A DNA stretch of 64,000 bases from Verrucomicrobiaceae bacterium. GTDB taxonomy: Bacteria > Verrucomicrobiota > Verrucomicrobiia > Verrucomicrobiales > Verrucomicrobiaceae. A program made the position numbers and the translations under genes. Numbering within the stretch: position 1 is the stretch's first letter; the number at the start of each line of letters is the position of its first letter. The notes under the pieces were generated by a model that made no database searches, had not been told where the DNA came from, and saw only the letters and a list, made by a program, of their open reading frames with translations. Shown piece after piece: positions 51,524 through 60,098 of this stretch. The stretch covers positions 1-64,000 of the forward strand of contig JAEUHM010000050.1 of the NCBI GenBank assembly GCA_016795485.1, in the 5' to 3' direction.

Positions 51524-52345
51524 GTGATCTCTGCCCGAGCCATTTTCCTTTTTATCTGTCTGTCGCTTCCTGCGGCAGCTGAAATCGAACTCAAATCACT
51601 CTCCAGCGTGAAGGAGGGGGAGGGAACCAAGCGCAAGTATGGGCCATACGTTGGCTTCTTCCATGGGGGCACCGACAGTCAGAGCGGAAAGCTTACTGTT
51701 GGAGGTTTGGGCTATGATTTGATGGACTTCGACAACGGGAGCACCTTCGGGATCGAAGTGGGAAAAAGCTGGAGAAGCAAGCGCTGGCCGCTTCAGGCAT
51801 CGGTTGAGTTCGAGGGCAGTTTTTATTCAGGTGAACTAGGCGGAAAAGCCTCTGAGGCAGATGTGGCACGAATGTATGACAACGGCCTACACAGCTTCAA
51901 AACAGACATGAACGCCGTATTCTTCATGGTCAACGGCTCGGTGGCGTTGGACTTGTATCGCTACCGTGCGCGGCTGGGTCAATTCATTAGCGGGCTTCGT
52001 CCGTATGTTGGTGGCGGGATCGGCGGCGGGCAGCTTTGGTTCCGCAATACGGTCACCACATCAAAAGCGCAGTCGCTGGCGCCAAAAACAGAGGTGGTGC
52101 CATCCGCCTTGGGAACGCCAACGGGTAGCGCCCCTGCAACCTCGACGGTGGCAACCTCTACTTCGTTTCCGTTCGCGATGGATGACTTCGTCAATGCTTG
52201 GCAATGGTACGCTGGCATCGAGTACTCGTGGAAGGACAAGTATTCGTTCTACGCCGAGTATCGGGAGTTCCATCTTGGAGACATGGACGAACTCGAGGAG
52301 TTCTTCACCAAAGGATACGCACTTGGCTTTCGCTATCGCTACTAA
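51524..52345 (+). CDS. outer-membrane beta-barrel protein
   Basis: This 273-residue protein has a signal peptide (ARAIFLFICLSLPAAAE) and a barrel-like pattern of alternating residues with Gly-aromatic strands (LRPYVGGGIGGGQLWF, WQWYAGIEYSWKDKYSFY) and a terminal ALGFRYRY, the aromatic end that the assembly machine recognises. An Ala/Thr/Ser/Pro-rich loop (about 185-215) lies between strands. The start is a GTG at 51524; no ATG is available for the signal peptide. It is the first gene of a plus-strand run to 56289. Confidence 0.8.
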   Translation: MISARAIFLFICLSLPAAAEIELKSLSSVKEGEGTKRKYGPYVGFFHGGTDSQSGKLTVGGLGYDLMDFDNGSTFGIEVGKSWRSKRWPLQASVEFEGSFYSGELGGKASEADVARMYDNGLHSFKTDMNAVFFMVNGSVALDLYRYRARLGQFISGLRPYVGGGIGGGQLWFRNTVTTSKAQSLAPKTEVVPSALGTPTGSAPATSTVATSTSFPFAMDDFVNAWQWYAGIEYSWKDKYSFYAEYREFHLGDMDELEEFFTKGYALGFRYRY

Positions 52346-52366
52346 CCTCAACACTTTTCTGTACAC

Positions 52367-53059
52367 ATGAAACGACTCGCTATTACCACCGCACTGGCAT
52401 TTGCCTTGGGAACTGTGGCCCCAGCCGCAGAAGTCTATTTTGATACTGTAAGCACGGCAAAAGCCACTCGGCTCCATGGTTCATACATCAGTGCCTATGC
52501 AGGCGGGAGCCGGATTGGTGGTGTTTCGACCGGGAAGAATCTCCGGGGACATTCATTGAACAATGCCACTGGCTGGAATGCCGGTGTTCGCTTCGGGTAC
52601 AGCTTTGATACGCCAGTGGCGTTGCGTCCGGCACTTGAGTTGGATTTGGGCTACCTCAGCAACGATGTCAGCTTGCGCAAAAGCGCCGACACTCGCTACA
52701 AAGGTGGCCTCCAGAGTGTCTATGCCTTTGGAAATGTTCTTCTGGCGCTCGACTTGGAGAACACAGGTGCCTCGGACTTCTGGAGCAAGCTGAAGCCATA
52801 TGTGGGCGCGGGTGCAGGCCTCGCCTATGCGCGGGTTCGACATCTGGACTATGTCAAAGACGGCCGCCGCGTGGATGACGAGGATGGCGGTCAGATATCT
52901 TTTGGTTACCAAGTCTTTGCCGGTCTCGAGTATGAGTTCACAGACCAGTTTTCGATCTACGGCGAATACAAGTATCTTAGCCTTTACGATCTTGGGGGTG
53001 GAGATGTCCAAGGGGCAGACTTCTCACAGTATCTTGTGGGCATGAAGTTCCAGTATTAA
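52367..53059 (+). CDS. outer-membrane beta-barrel protein
   Basis: This 230-residue protein has a signal peptide (LAITTALAFALGTVAPAAE) and OmpA-like barrel strands: SYISAYAGGSRIGG, FGYSFDTPVALRPALELDLG, LKPYVGAGAGLAYARV and QVFAGLEYEFTDQFSIYGEY. The terminal LVGMKFQY carries the aromatic C-terminal signal. It is related in layout to the neighbour at 51524 (for example LKPYVGAGAG versus LRPYVGGGIG), so the two may be duplicates. Possibly a porin or surface anchor; no substrate can be read. Confidence 0.85.
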   Translation: MKRLAITTALAFALGTVAPAAEVYFDTVSTAKATRLHGSYISAYAGGSRIGGVSTGKNLRGHSLNNATGWNAGVRFGYSFDTPVALRPALELDLGYLSNDVSLRKSADTRYKGGLQSVYAFGNVLLALDLENTGASDFWSKLKPYVGAGAGLAYARVRHLDYVKDGRRVDDEDGGQISFGYQVFAGLEYEFTDQFSIYGEYKYLSLYDLGGGDVQGADFSQYLVGMKFQY

Positions 53060-53080
53060 CAAGCAACCGCTGTTTCTGCC

Positions 53081-53554
53081 ATGTCACGTACGGCTTCTCT
53101 TGCCCTAGCCTTCTGTATCACGCTGCTTTCCGCCTGCCAGACCTACACAACGCGCCGAGTTGTGTTCAACAACCACCCTGTCGCTCTTTATGTCGTCAGT
53201 AAGGTGATCGACGAGGAAAAGATCGAATACGGGGTAAAGTTTCGCAACATTGGCCAGGAGGTCATGAGTTTTGACTACACCATCTCGGACGAAGCCGGCG
53301 TGCCGCACGTGGATTCGCAGGGACCTAACTCTGGATTGGTGGAAAACTTGTACCCTGGAGTAGAGGTTGAGGTGCCAAACCCAACCAAGCGAATGACTGT
53401 TTACGCTACCATCGGGACTGTGACATACGGAAAGCAAACGAAGCAATCCATCAATACCATCTATAAGCCAGATAGCGTCTTTGGCAGTGCACAAAGCGAA
53501 GTTCCAGAGAGTCTTTTGCCTCAGCCACCGCCGCCGCCATCAGTCACTCAGTGA
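53081..53554 (+). CDS. hypothetical lipoprotein
   Basis: This 157-residue protein has a lipoprotein leader ending in LLSAC (Cys19 likely lipidated). The mature part is beta-rich, with ALYVVSKVIDEEKIEYGVKF and a C-terminal Pro-rich tail (PQPPPPPS). It may be a small immunoglobulin-like or YcfL-like domain, but no firm family is claimed. It lies 22 bases after the beta-barrel gene. Confidence 0.7.
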   Translation: MSRTASLALAFCITLLSACQTYTTRRVVFNNHPVALYVVSKVIDEEKIEYGVKFRNIGQEVMSFDYTISDEAGVPHVDSQGPNSGLVENLYPGVEVEVPNPTKRMTVYATIGTVTYGKQTKQSINTIYKPDSVFGSAQSEVPESLLPQPPPPPSVTQ

Positions 53555-53562
53555 CGCATGCA

Positions 53563-54597
53563 ATGACCGTGAAGATTTGGCTACCTCTGCTTTCACTGCT
53601 CGCGGCATCCACGACGTATGCTCTGACTGGGGCAGAGAGGTTGATCTTGGAACAAGAGCGACGAGCAGCCGAGCTTTTCGCTAAAGCACAACGGTACAAT
53701 TTACGTGGAGCACCTGGCGATGCGGTCGAGACTCTAGATGCGCTCGTCAAAAACTATCCGAAGTCTCGTTGGGCGGGTGCGGCACAGTGGGAGAAAGCCA
53801 GTTTGTACGCGGACAATCACGAGCATGCGGATGCTTTTGATGCGTGCCAGTTGCTCATTGATCATTTTCCAGCCTACTACGAGGCGGCACTAAATCTTCA
53901 GTATGACCTGACGAAGCGCGTGCTTGCTCGTTACGAAGACCTTGCGCGTCACCCTGACTCCACCAAACCGCGCTCGCTGGAGAAAAAGCAAACGTTGTCT
54001 GAAATGCTCCGTGCTATCATTCGCAATGGTCCCCATTATGATAGAGTGGCTGAGGCACAGTATTTACTTGGCGTAGCTCTTGAGAAGGAAGGGAAGTCGG
54101 AGGAGGCGCGTTTACAACATGAGAGCTTCTCCGAGAGGCATGCTAAGCACGAGCTTGCTGACGATGCAGCCTATCAGATCGCTTATATTGACTACAAGGC
54201 GTGGAAGCGAATGAAGGGGGACGCGCCGCAGGCTAGGAGGCGAGCGGAGATGTCACTGCTCTATTTTCTATCACGCTTTCCAGAGAGTGCCAAAGCCGCA
54301 CAGGCGAATGGAAGCCTCATTGAGATTCAGAACGCTGAGATGCGTGAACTTCAGCGCCTAGCAGAGTTCTACGAGAATCAAGGCAGAGAAAAGGCCGCAG
54401 CGATCTACTATCGTTCTCTTGTACAACGGTTTCCAGATGCCATCGCTCTTCCGGGCCTATCGGAGAAGCTGGCGGCATGGACAGAACGGTATCCTGAACT
54501 AACCCCTTCACCGGAAGTAGCCCCCACTGAAGAAGTAGGGCTAGCTCTTCCTCCATACGATCCCATCAAGTATCCAGTGATGGCCAAACCGGAATGA
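53563..54597 (+). CDS. BamD-like TPR outer-membrane assembly protein
   Basis: This 344-residue protein has a signal peptide (VKIWLPLLSLLAASTTYA) and repeated tetratricopeptide units (AELFAKAQRYNLRGAPGDAV, then AIRNGPHYDRVAEAQYLLGV and AAIYYRSLVQRFPDA). The pattern fits BamD/YfiO-type and related exported TPR proteins, which help beta-barrels into the outer membrane. No lipobox is seen, so it is probably periplasmic. ATG 53563 was chosen; a GTG at 53551 overlaps the preceding stop codon. Confidence 0.75.
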   Translation: MTVKIWLPLLSLLAASTTYALTGAERLILEQERRAAELFAKAQRYNLRGAPGDAVETLDALVKNYPKSRWAGAAQWEKASLYADNHEHADAFDACQLLIDHFPAYYEAALNLQYDLTKRVLARYEDLARHPDSTKPRSLEKKQTLSEMLRAIIRNGPHYDRVAEAQYLLGVALEKEGKSEEARLQHESFSERHAKHELADDAAYQIAYIDYKAWKRMKGDAPQARRRAEMSLLYFLSRFPESAKAAQANGSLIEIQNAEMRELQRLAEFYENQGREKAAAIYYRSLVQRFPDAIALPGLSEKLAAWTERYPELTPSPEVAPTEEVGLALPPYDPIKYPVMAKPE

Positions 54598-54688
54598 AGT
54601 GTGTGACCGGATCGTAACTCGGCAAGTCTTGAGTGAGTCTGGCAAAACGAATAAGGCAACGGGGCTTTACCATCAGAACCACCGCCGT

Positions 54689-55444
54689 ATGAAAAACATC
54701 CTTGTCCTCTTTCTTGCTAGTGCATTGAACTCCATACCCGTATTTGCACAGAATCAGATCGCTATCTTCAAGCGTGCAGAAACTGTTGCTGGAACTTACC
54801 AGGCAGAGCAGCTAAATCCGGCTCAAGGATTGGCGCCCGCAAAAACCACTGTTAAACTGGAGGCGTTTGAGATCATTGATCTCACGGCGAAACAAAGAAT
54901 CGTCGTGACCAAAGACATGGTTGGCAAAAAGTATACGGTTGGCGCCATCCAAAACACGATTGGTTACTCGGTGCTCCCTCTCCGCACAGCCGGGACTTCG
55001 TTGTGGTATCGTGGCAGCGGCCAGTCCGCTCAAGCTGAGGCAGATTACGGTTCAGGAACGGTCCCTGGTTTCGACTACTTCCCCGATGCAACTGCAACCT
55101 CTCCCGCTGGAGACGGGATACCTGATTACTTCTCTACTTGGCATTATGTGCAGGCCGAAGCGGGGAAAGCGGGACCCGTGAAGATTGGCACTTTGATCCT
55201 CAATGTTCCGACGACCATAAGCATCGCTGGCGATGTGGCAGAACAGTACGAAGACCAGGGCTTTGGAGAGCGTGGTGTGGCTGGGAGTACGATTAAGGGA
55301 ACAGTGACATTTGACAAAGGCCTCACCACCAAGGTTAACACTGGAACGCCTCAGGTTGGATTTTCGCTCGGAACGATGACCTACGGGCTTAAGCTCGTCC
55401 GGGATGCTCTGGCAGCCACCGGCTTCACCGAACTTGTTCCTTGA
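54689..55444 (+). CDS. hypothetical secreted beta-rich protein
   Basis: This 251-residue protein has a signal peptide (NILVLFLASALNSIPVFA). The rest is strongly beta-rich, with Gly- and Thr-rich turns (AEADYGSGTVPGFDYFPDA). No family is recognised. It is 91 bases downstream of the TPR gene, so it may have its own promoter, and it overlaps the next gene's possible TTG start. Confidence 0.65.
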   Translation: MKNILVLFLASALNSIPVFAQNQIAIFKRAETVAGTYQAEQLNPAQGLAPAKTTVKLEAFEIIDLTAKQRIVVTKDMVGKKYTVGAIQNTIGYSVLPLRTAGTSLWYRGSGQSAQAEADYGSGTVPGFDYFPDATATSPAGDGIPDYFSTWHYVQAEAGKAGPVKIGTLILNVPTTISIAGDVAEQYEDQGFGERGVAGSTIKGTVTFDKGLTTKVNTGTPQVGFSLGTMTYGLKLVRDALAATGFTELVP

Positions 55445-55449
55445 TCGGC

Positions 55450-56289
55450 GTGAGGCCAGTTGCGTTACCACTGCTGCTCATGCTTGCAGGCTGTGGTAAG
55501 CCTGAAAATACACCTGCGCCCGTTGCTCCGTCCGTTGTGACCTACGAGCGCGGGCGTATGAGTGTACCGGCGGTTGCCGGAAGTCCATCCCGGAACTTTA
55601 GCGTGCCAAGTCCGGCTGAGAAGGCAGTCGCAAGACAGCTCTGCGATCAACTCAAACAAAACCTTCCGGTAAACCGTGTGCAGGAACTACTTTCGGATGC
55701 GCGCACTCTCGAGTCGCCCGCGCTTCTCGATGTCGCGTCACAGGTGCTTACTCATACAGATCCTGAGGCGCGCATTTTGGGTCTCACTCTCGTGGAGGGT
55801 TTTGACTCACCGGACATCGTATCACTCGTAAATCGTGCCATGAAAGACGCTAATGATGATGTGCGAATCGAAGCCATGGAAGTCGCTCAACATGTCACCG
55901 ATGCGTCAGTCTATCCTCTCTTACTGGCGGCTATGGAAGATAGCAATCTGAGTGTGCGCCAGCTTGCTTTGCAAACGGCGACGAGCAGGCCGGATGAGAT
56001 CAAGAGCCAAGCGATTGTTAGGGCTGCCACGTCGACTTTTGAAGACATGGCCAACGCTGGATTGGCTCATCTTGAGGCCAGACCTTCCAAAATGTCTATC
56101 TCACTGGCGATGAGAGCGCTAGACCACACGCACCAATCTGTGCGGCAGCAAGCCCACGAGCTTCTTTTTCTGACAACCCACCAGAGTTTCAGATCTCATG
56201 CCGATGCACAGGCTTGGTGGACCCGGAACCAGGATGCATTCGATGAAGATTTGGTCATCATCGATCCAGAGAGATTCATTCGCCGCTAA
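55450..56289 (+). CDS. HEAT-repeat lipoprotein
   Basis: This 279-residue protein has a lipoprotein leader ending in LAGC and then a Pro-rich linker. HEAT-type helices follow from about residue 70 (NRAMKDANDDVRIEAMEVAQ, then LLAAMEDSNLSVRQLALQTA). It ends in AQAWWTRNQDAFDEDL, like AIGWWSSHERHYDEQL of the 47145 product, so the two are paralogues. The start is GTG 55450; a TTG at 55441 overlapping the preceding stop is possible. Confidence 0.75.
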   Translation: MRPVALPLLLMLAGCGKPENTPAPVAPSVVTYERGRMSVPAVAGSPSRNFSVPSPAEKAVARQLCDQLKQNLPVNRVQELLSDARTLESPALLDVASQVLTHTDPEARILGLTLVEGFDSPDIVSLVNRAMKDANDDVRIEAMEVAQHVTDASVYPLLLAAMEDSNLSVRQLALQTATSRPDEIKSQAIVRAATSTFEDMANAGLAHLEARPSKMSISLAMRALDHTHQSVRQQAHELLFLTTHQSFRSHADAQAWWTRNQDAFDEDLVIIDPERFIRR

Positions 56290-56775
56290 CTACTTCTGTG
56301 GAAGTGGTGTAGTCTGGAGACCGAGCGGCACGTCCCTTCCTGCTCTGAATGAGAGTCCGCTGAGCGAATCAAAGTAGCGCGCGTCAAAAGCAAAAGGGAC
56401 GGTGTGGATGCAGTCCTTTCGAGTTCCGTGTAGGTGCAACACTTGACCGCCATCAGAGTTTGGGAGCTTGAACAATCCGTTGCCATCTCTACCGAAGGCA
56501 TACGTGAACAAATGAAGACGGGAGCGCCTGGGCGGAGTGGTGTCTTCGTAACTGGTTACCTCCATGAGACCTGTGCCATCCTTGTTGAAGCTTATCAAAG
56601 AGCCCTTCTTGATCACCCAGCCATCGGAGCGCCAATCCGCATCCAGAGCGAAGGTCTTTGCCAACTCTGTTTTGTTAATGAGACGGGGCGCAACTTCTGA
56701 CATCTCGGGTGGGCCCGGATGATGGGCGCAGGATGCCAGGCAAAGAAGAGGGGCGAGGACGCGGAAGAGTTTCAT
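56290..56775 (-). CDS. hypothetical lipoprotein
   Basis: This 161-residue protein has a lipoprotein leader ending in LASCA. The mature part has a beta-rich form with RSDGWVIKKGSLISFNKDGT and a HLFTYAFGRDG stretch, reminiscent of small lipid- or ligand-binding barrels. No family is recognised. It is convergent with the HEAT lipoprotein gene and divergent from the TIGR02597 gene. Confidence 0.6.
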   Translation of the reverse strand: MKLFRVLAPLLCLASCAHHPGPPEMSEVAPRLINKTELAKTFALDADWRSDGWVIKKGSLISFNKDGTGLMEVTSYEDTTPPRRSRLHLFTYAFGRDGNGLFKLPNSDGGQVLHLHGTRKDCIHTVPFAFDARYFDSLSGLSFRAGRDVPLGLQTTPLPQK

Positions 56776-56833
56776 GAATCGTAAACGATGAGAGGCTTGA
56801 TCGTCAGAACTGTGGATCAGTCATCTCTTCTAA

Positions 56834-56851
56834 TGTGACACTTCCTTCACA
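56834..56851 (+). promoter_or_regulatory. TGTGA-N8-TCACA box ahead of the TIGR02597 gene cluster
   Basis: TGTGACACTTCCTTCACA is an exact match, with T[GC]ACA at 56836 and 56847, 11 bases apart. It lies 151 bases ahead of the 57003 start and 58 bases ahead of the divergent lipoprotein gene. Confidence 0.7.
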
Positions 56852-57002
56852 ATGCACACAGGGAGCCGCTTTCGGGCCCACGTGGCGGTGTTGTAACACG
56901 GCAGGCTTTTACACCGAGCGCCGAACAATCTAACGCATCGCCAAGCGGACGAGCACTCATCGTTCGCAGATTTTCACACCGCAATTACTCACGACTAATC
57001 CA

Positions 57003-58073
57003 ATGAAGAACTCCAGCAGACTACTCTGCCTCGTCACCGCACTTGGCACCATTCTTGCCACCAACAGTGTGCTGCAAGCGCAATTGCCCGTTAGCCTCAC
57101 CGAGGGCGTGATGGCCATACCGGTGCCGCCCGCCGCTGTCACTCAATTGGGTTTGCCGTTCACCCGCACACCTGTGGCTCGCGCAACGATCACCTCTGCC
57201 TCTGGACTCGCAATTACGGTGGCAGGAGCTCCGTTCACAGCTGGAGCGCTGATCACGACACCTCATTCGGCGGTGCTTCTCGGTGGAACGAACGATGGTC
57301 TGAGCTACCGCATCACTGCAAACACCACGAATGGTCTCACTCTCGCTACTTCGGTGCCCAGTGGGATCACGCCGAATAGCGTAGAAGTGTTGGTCGTCCC
57401 AGATTGGACTTTGGGCACGCTCTTTGGCACCACGGGCGCTCAAGTTGGGCAGTTGCTCAATGTTGGTGCCACGGTTGCCGCCGCAGACAAGGTGGCAGTG
57501 GATGACGGTGCCTCAGTCACCGAATACTTTTTCAACTCTGCTGCGGGCGGATGGAGACGTGCTGACGGAACACTTCCCGCAGTGGACCAGGCTGGAGTAA
57601 GGATCGCAAACCAGCGTGGCGTGGTGATCAACCGCATAGCAGGCGGACCCAATGTTGATCTAGTTATCAGCGGAAAGGTGCGTAGTGGCACTCAACGAAT
57701 CGTTACGAGACCCGGAGCAACAGCGATCGTGTCAAATGTCTTCACGAGCACTCTCACTTTGAACAACTCCGGGATCAGACTCGCGGTAAGGGCGAATGCC
57801 ACCCCAAATGGAGCTGACAAAGTCACCATAGAGAATGGTGGAACTGCAACCACCTATTATCTCTCCAACAACGGATGGCGACTCGCTGATGGCAGCCCTG
57901 GAGATCAAGGGGGCGTGCAGATTCTTCCAGGCAAAGCCGTGAAGATTGAGCGAGGCGGAGCACCGCCTGTTTATCCCTCCGGTTGGGCCCCAGGACGTCC
58001 CAAACGCCACTTCCAACCCGTGACCCCACCTCCCGCGCTTACCTGGAAGGTTCTCCAGCCCTTTGCATCGTAA
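57003..58073 (+). CDS. TIGR02597 family exported protein
   Basis: This 356-residue protein has a signal peptide (LCLVTALGTILATNSVLQA) and fits the TIGR02597 family I know from Verrucomicrobium paralogues: an early VMAIPVPP segment, mid-protein WTLGTLFGTT, and repeats of KVAVDDGASVTEYFF and KVTIENGGTATTYYL. The two latter segments show an internal duplication. No activity is known. It is the first gene of a cluster ending in a TonB-dependent receptor. Confidence 0.8.
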   Translation: MKNSSRLLCLVTALGTILATNSVLQAQLPVSLTEGVMAIPVPPAAVTQLGLPFTRTPVARATITSASGLAITVAGAPFTAGALITTPHSAVLLGGTNDGLSYRITANTTNGLTLATSVPSGITPNSVEVLVVPDWTLGTLFGTTGAQVGQLLNVGATVAAADKVAVDDGASVTEYFFNSAAGGWRRADGTLPAVDQAGVRIANQRGVVINRIAGGPNVDLVISGKVRSGTQRIVTRPGATAIVSNVFTSTLTLNNSGIRLAVRANATPNGADKVTIENGGTATTYYLSNNGWRLADGSPGDQGGVQILPGKAVKIERGGAPPVYPSGWAPGRPKRHFQPVTPPPALTWKVLQPFAS

Positions 58074-58108
58074 CAGTTAATCACAGTCAACTCACCGCAT
58101 CTATTATC

Positions 58109-60031
58109 ATGTGCAAAAAACTATTTTCCCTGATCGCCGCCAGCATCATTGGTTCCAGTGCTGCAAACGCAGCTTTCGTCACCGTTGGTAGCGCTTCTGA
58201 GAACCGCATCACCACGGACACCCGCTGGACAAGAGACAACGTTTACATCTTATCCCGTGTGATCTTTGTCACCAACGGTGCAGTCCTTACTATTGAGCCA
58301 GGGACGATTGTCCGTGGAGTTCAGGCCGGCGTAACTGGATTCAACGGAATCCCCGCTGAACCAGGAACACTCGTCATCGCGCGGGGATCAAAGATTGTTG
58401 CTAACGGCACTGTCGATGATCCCATTATCTTTACCTCCATCGACGATCCAAATGTCCCTGGAGGAGCAGCTACTATTCCATCGACCTGGAGAAACCCACT
58501 TGGCGCTGTGCAAACAATCAAGGGGACGACCCGGCACGGGGCGCTGCAATCCAATGACTACACAGGTGGGGGATTATCTGGGGACAACGTGTTCTCCAAG
58601 TTCCAGCGGTGGGGTGGCGTCATTCTTTGTGGTAGGGGCTACGTGGCACAGAACACGCCCAGGGCGGTCGTTGGAGACGCCAACAGTGATGAGATACCAG
58701 ATTCATTCACTCTCAAAGACCCCAATGACGCAAGTCTCAGCACCAAGGGCCAGAATCAAGGCACCGGGGCGGACTACGTCGAAGGACTCTCCACCGAGAA
58801 CGGTTCGACTGTTCTTAACTCAAGCCTAGCCATCTACGGTGGCACGAATGACGCCGATAATAGCGGAGTGATGCGCTTCTGCTCACTGCGGTATGGTGGG
58901 TACATCGTTCAGGCCGGTTCTTCAGGCAATGAGATCAACGGATTGACCCTCTGCGCTTGCGGTGAGGGAACGCGAATCGAGTTCATCGAGGTCTTCTGCA
59001 ACCTAGACGACGGCTTTGAGTGGTTTGGTGGAAAACATGACACCCGTTTTCTTTTCTCGATTGCCAATGCGGATGATAGTTTTGACGGCGATGAAGGCTA
59101 TCGCGGTACAAACCAGTTTTGGACCGCCTATCAGGGCACTGTTAACGGAGTCCGCCGAGGCTACACGTTCCGTTCTCCGGCGAGCAATACGATTGGACAG
59201 GAGCGCCAAGGATCAGACTACAGTTATGACATGCTCATGGAGTGGGATGGCGGCGAGCCTAACAACAACGACGTACTTCCCCTGACGCGGTTCAACGTTT
59301 TCAATGCCACTTTCATCTCTGGTGAGACCAACAAGAGAGGCGTACATGCTCGTCTTGAAACTCAACTTGGTTTCTACAACAGCGTGATTGAGAATCCGAC
59401 CTTTGCGTTCCGCATAGACGACACAACGGTCGGTGGCATCTACGGCACCACGCTAACGATGAACAACGTACACGGTTTCCGGGCGGCGAGCACGATCAGC
59501 AAGTTTCTCTCCACGCCGGGAGTTGGTGTGACCGAAAACGGAGTCGGGTTTGTCAGTGAGCCCTCTAGCCAGATTGCTGTTTCGCCTACTGGCACGGGAC
59601 TCCCGATCAACGAGAGACTCTATGCAAAAGAAGGCGCTGAAATGAGACTCCGAGCGACCGCAGATGCCCGCAATCAACCAGGTGCTGCGATTACGCCTCC
59701 CGCCGGTGACATCTTTGTTCCAGTCAAGCATGCAGGCTCCATGAAAGACAACCATATGCTCGCAGGCTGGTCCGTTCTGAGCAAAATCGGAGCGCTACCG
59801 AGTGGAAACACGCCTCGGGTAGACATCACTATGGGCATCAATGGCTCTGACAACCCGACCGTGACCTTTAGCGGGCAAAATGGCGTCGACTATGTCATCG
59901 AGCGCTCGAGTGATCAGAAAACGTGGATTCCGATCGGAGTTGTTGCGGGGACCGGTGCGGCAGTAACCACCGCTGATGCGACCACCACTCTTGGATCATC
60001 ACCGCTCTTCTACCGGGCATACGCTCTGTAA
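58109..60031 (+). CDS. secreted parallel beta-helix protein
   Basis: This 640-residue protein has a signal peptide (KLFSLIAASIIGSSAANA). The body is a right-handed beta-helix type repeat with VIFVTNGAVLTIEPGTIVRG, GTLVIARGSKIVANGT, EINGLTLCACGEGTRIEFIE and DDGFEWFGG. The same type occurs in Bacteroidetes next to TonB receptors. The C-terminal 70 residues (VTFSGQNGVDYVIERSSD) form a separate domain. The start at 58109 is chosen for its signal peptide. Confidence 0.82.
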   Translation: MCKKLFSLIAASIIGSSAANAAFVTVGSASENRITTDTRWTRDNVYILSRVIFVTNGAVLTIEPGTIVRGVQAGVTGFNGIPAEPGTLVIARGSKIVANGTVDDPIIFTSIDDPNVPGGAATIPSTWRNPLGAVQTIKGTTRHGALQSNDYTGGGLSGDNVFSKFQRWGGVILCGRGYVAQNTPRAVVGDANSDEIPDSFTLKDPNDASLSTKGQNQGTGADYVEGLSTENGSTVLNSSLAIYGGTNDADNSGVMRFCSLRYGGYIVQAGSSGNEINGLTLCACGEGTRIEFIEVFCNLDDGFEWFGGKHDTRFLFSIANADDSFDGDEGYRGTNQFWTAYQGTVNGVRRGYTFRSPASNTIGQERQGSDYSYDMLMEWDGGEPNNNDVLPLTRFNVFNATFISGETNKRGVHARLETQLGFYNSVIENPTFAFRIDDTTVGGIYGTTLTMNNVHGFRAASTISKFLSTPGVGVTENGVGFVSEPSSQIAVSPTGTGLPINERLYAKEGAEMRLRATADARNQPGAAITPPAGDIFVPVKHAGSMKDNHMLAGWSVLSKIGALPSGNTPRVDITMGINGSDNPTVTFSGQNGVDYVIERSSDQKTWIPIGVVAGTGAAVTTADATTTLGSSPLFYRAYAL

Positions 60032-60059
60032 TCCTTCCTTACTCTAGAAACACTTAAGC

Positions 60060-60090
60060 GCGGGAGGCGGAGCATGGCTCTGCCTCCCGC
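60060..60090. other. strong hairpin just ahead of the 60099 gene
   Basis: The 14-base arms 60060-60073 and 60077-60090 pair with a single G-T wobble around the loop ATG. It is 28 bases after the beta-helix gene stop and 8 bases before the next ATG. There is no T-run, so it may limit read-through or hide the ribosome-binding site. Confidence 0.75.
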
Positions 60091-60098
60091 AGTTCGTC

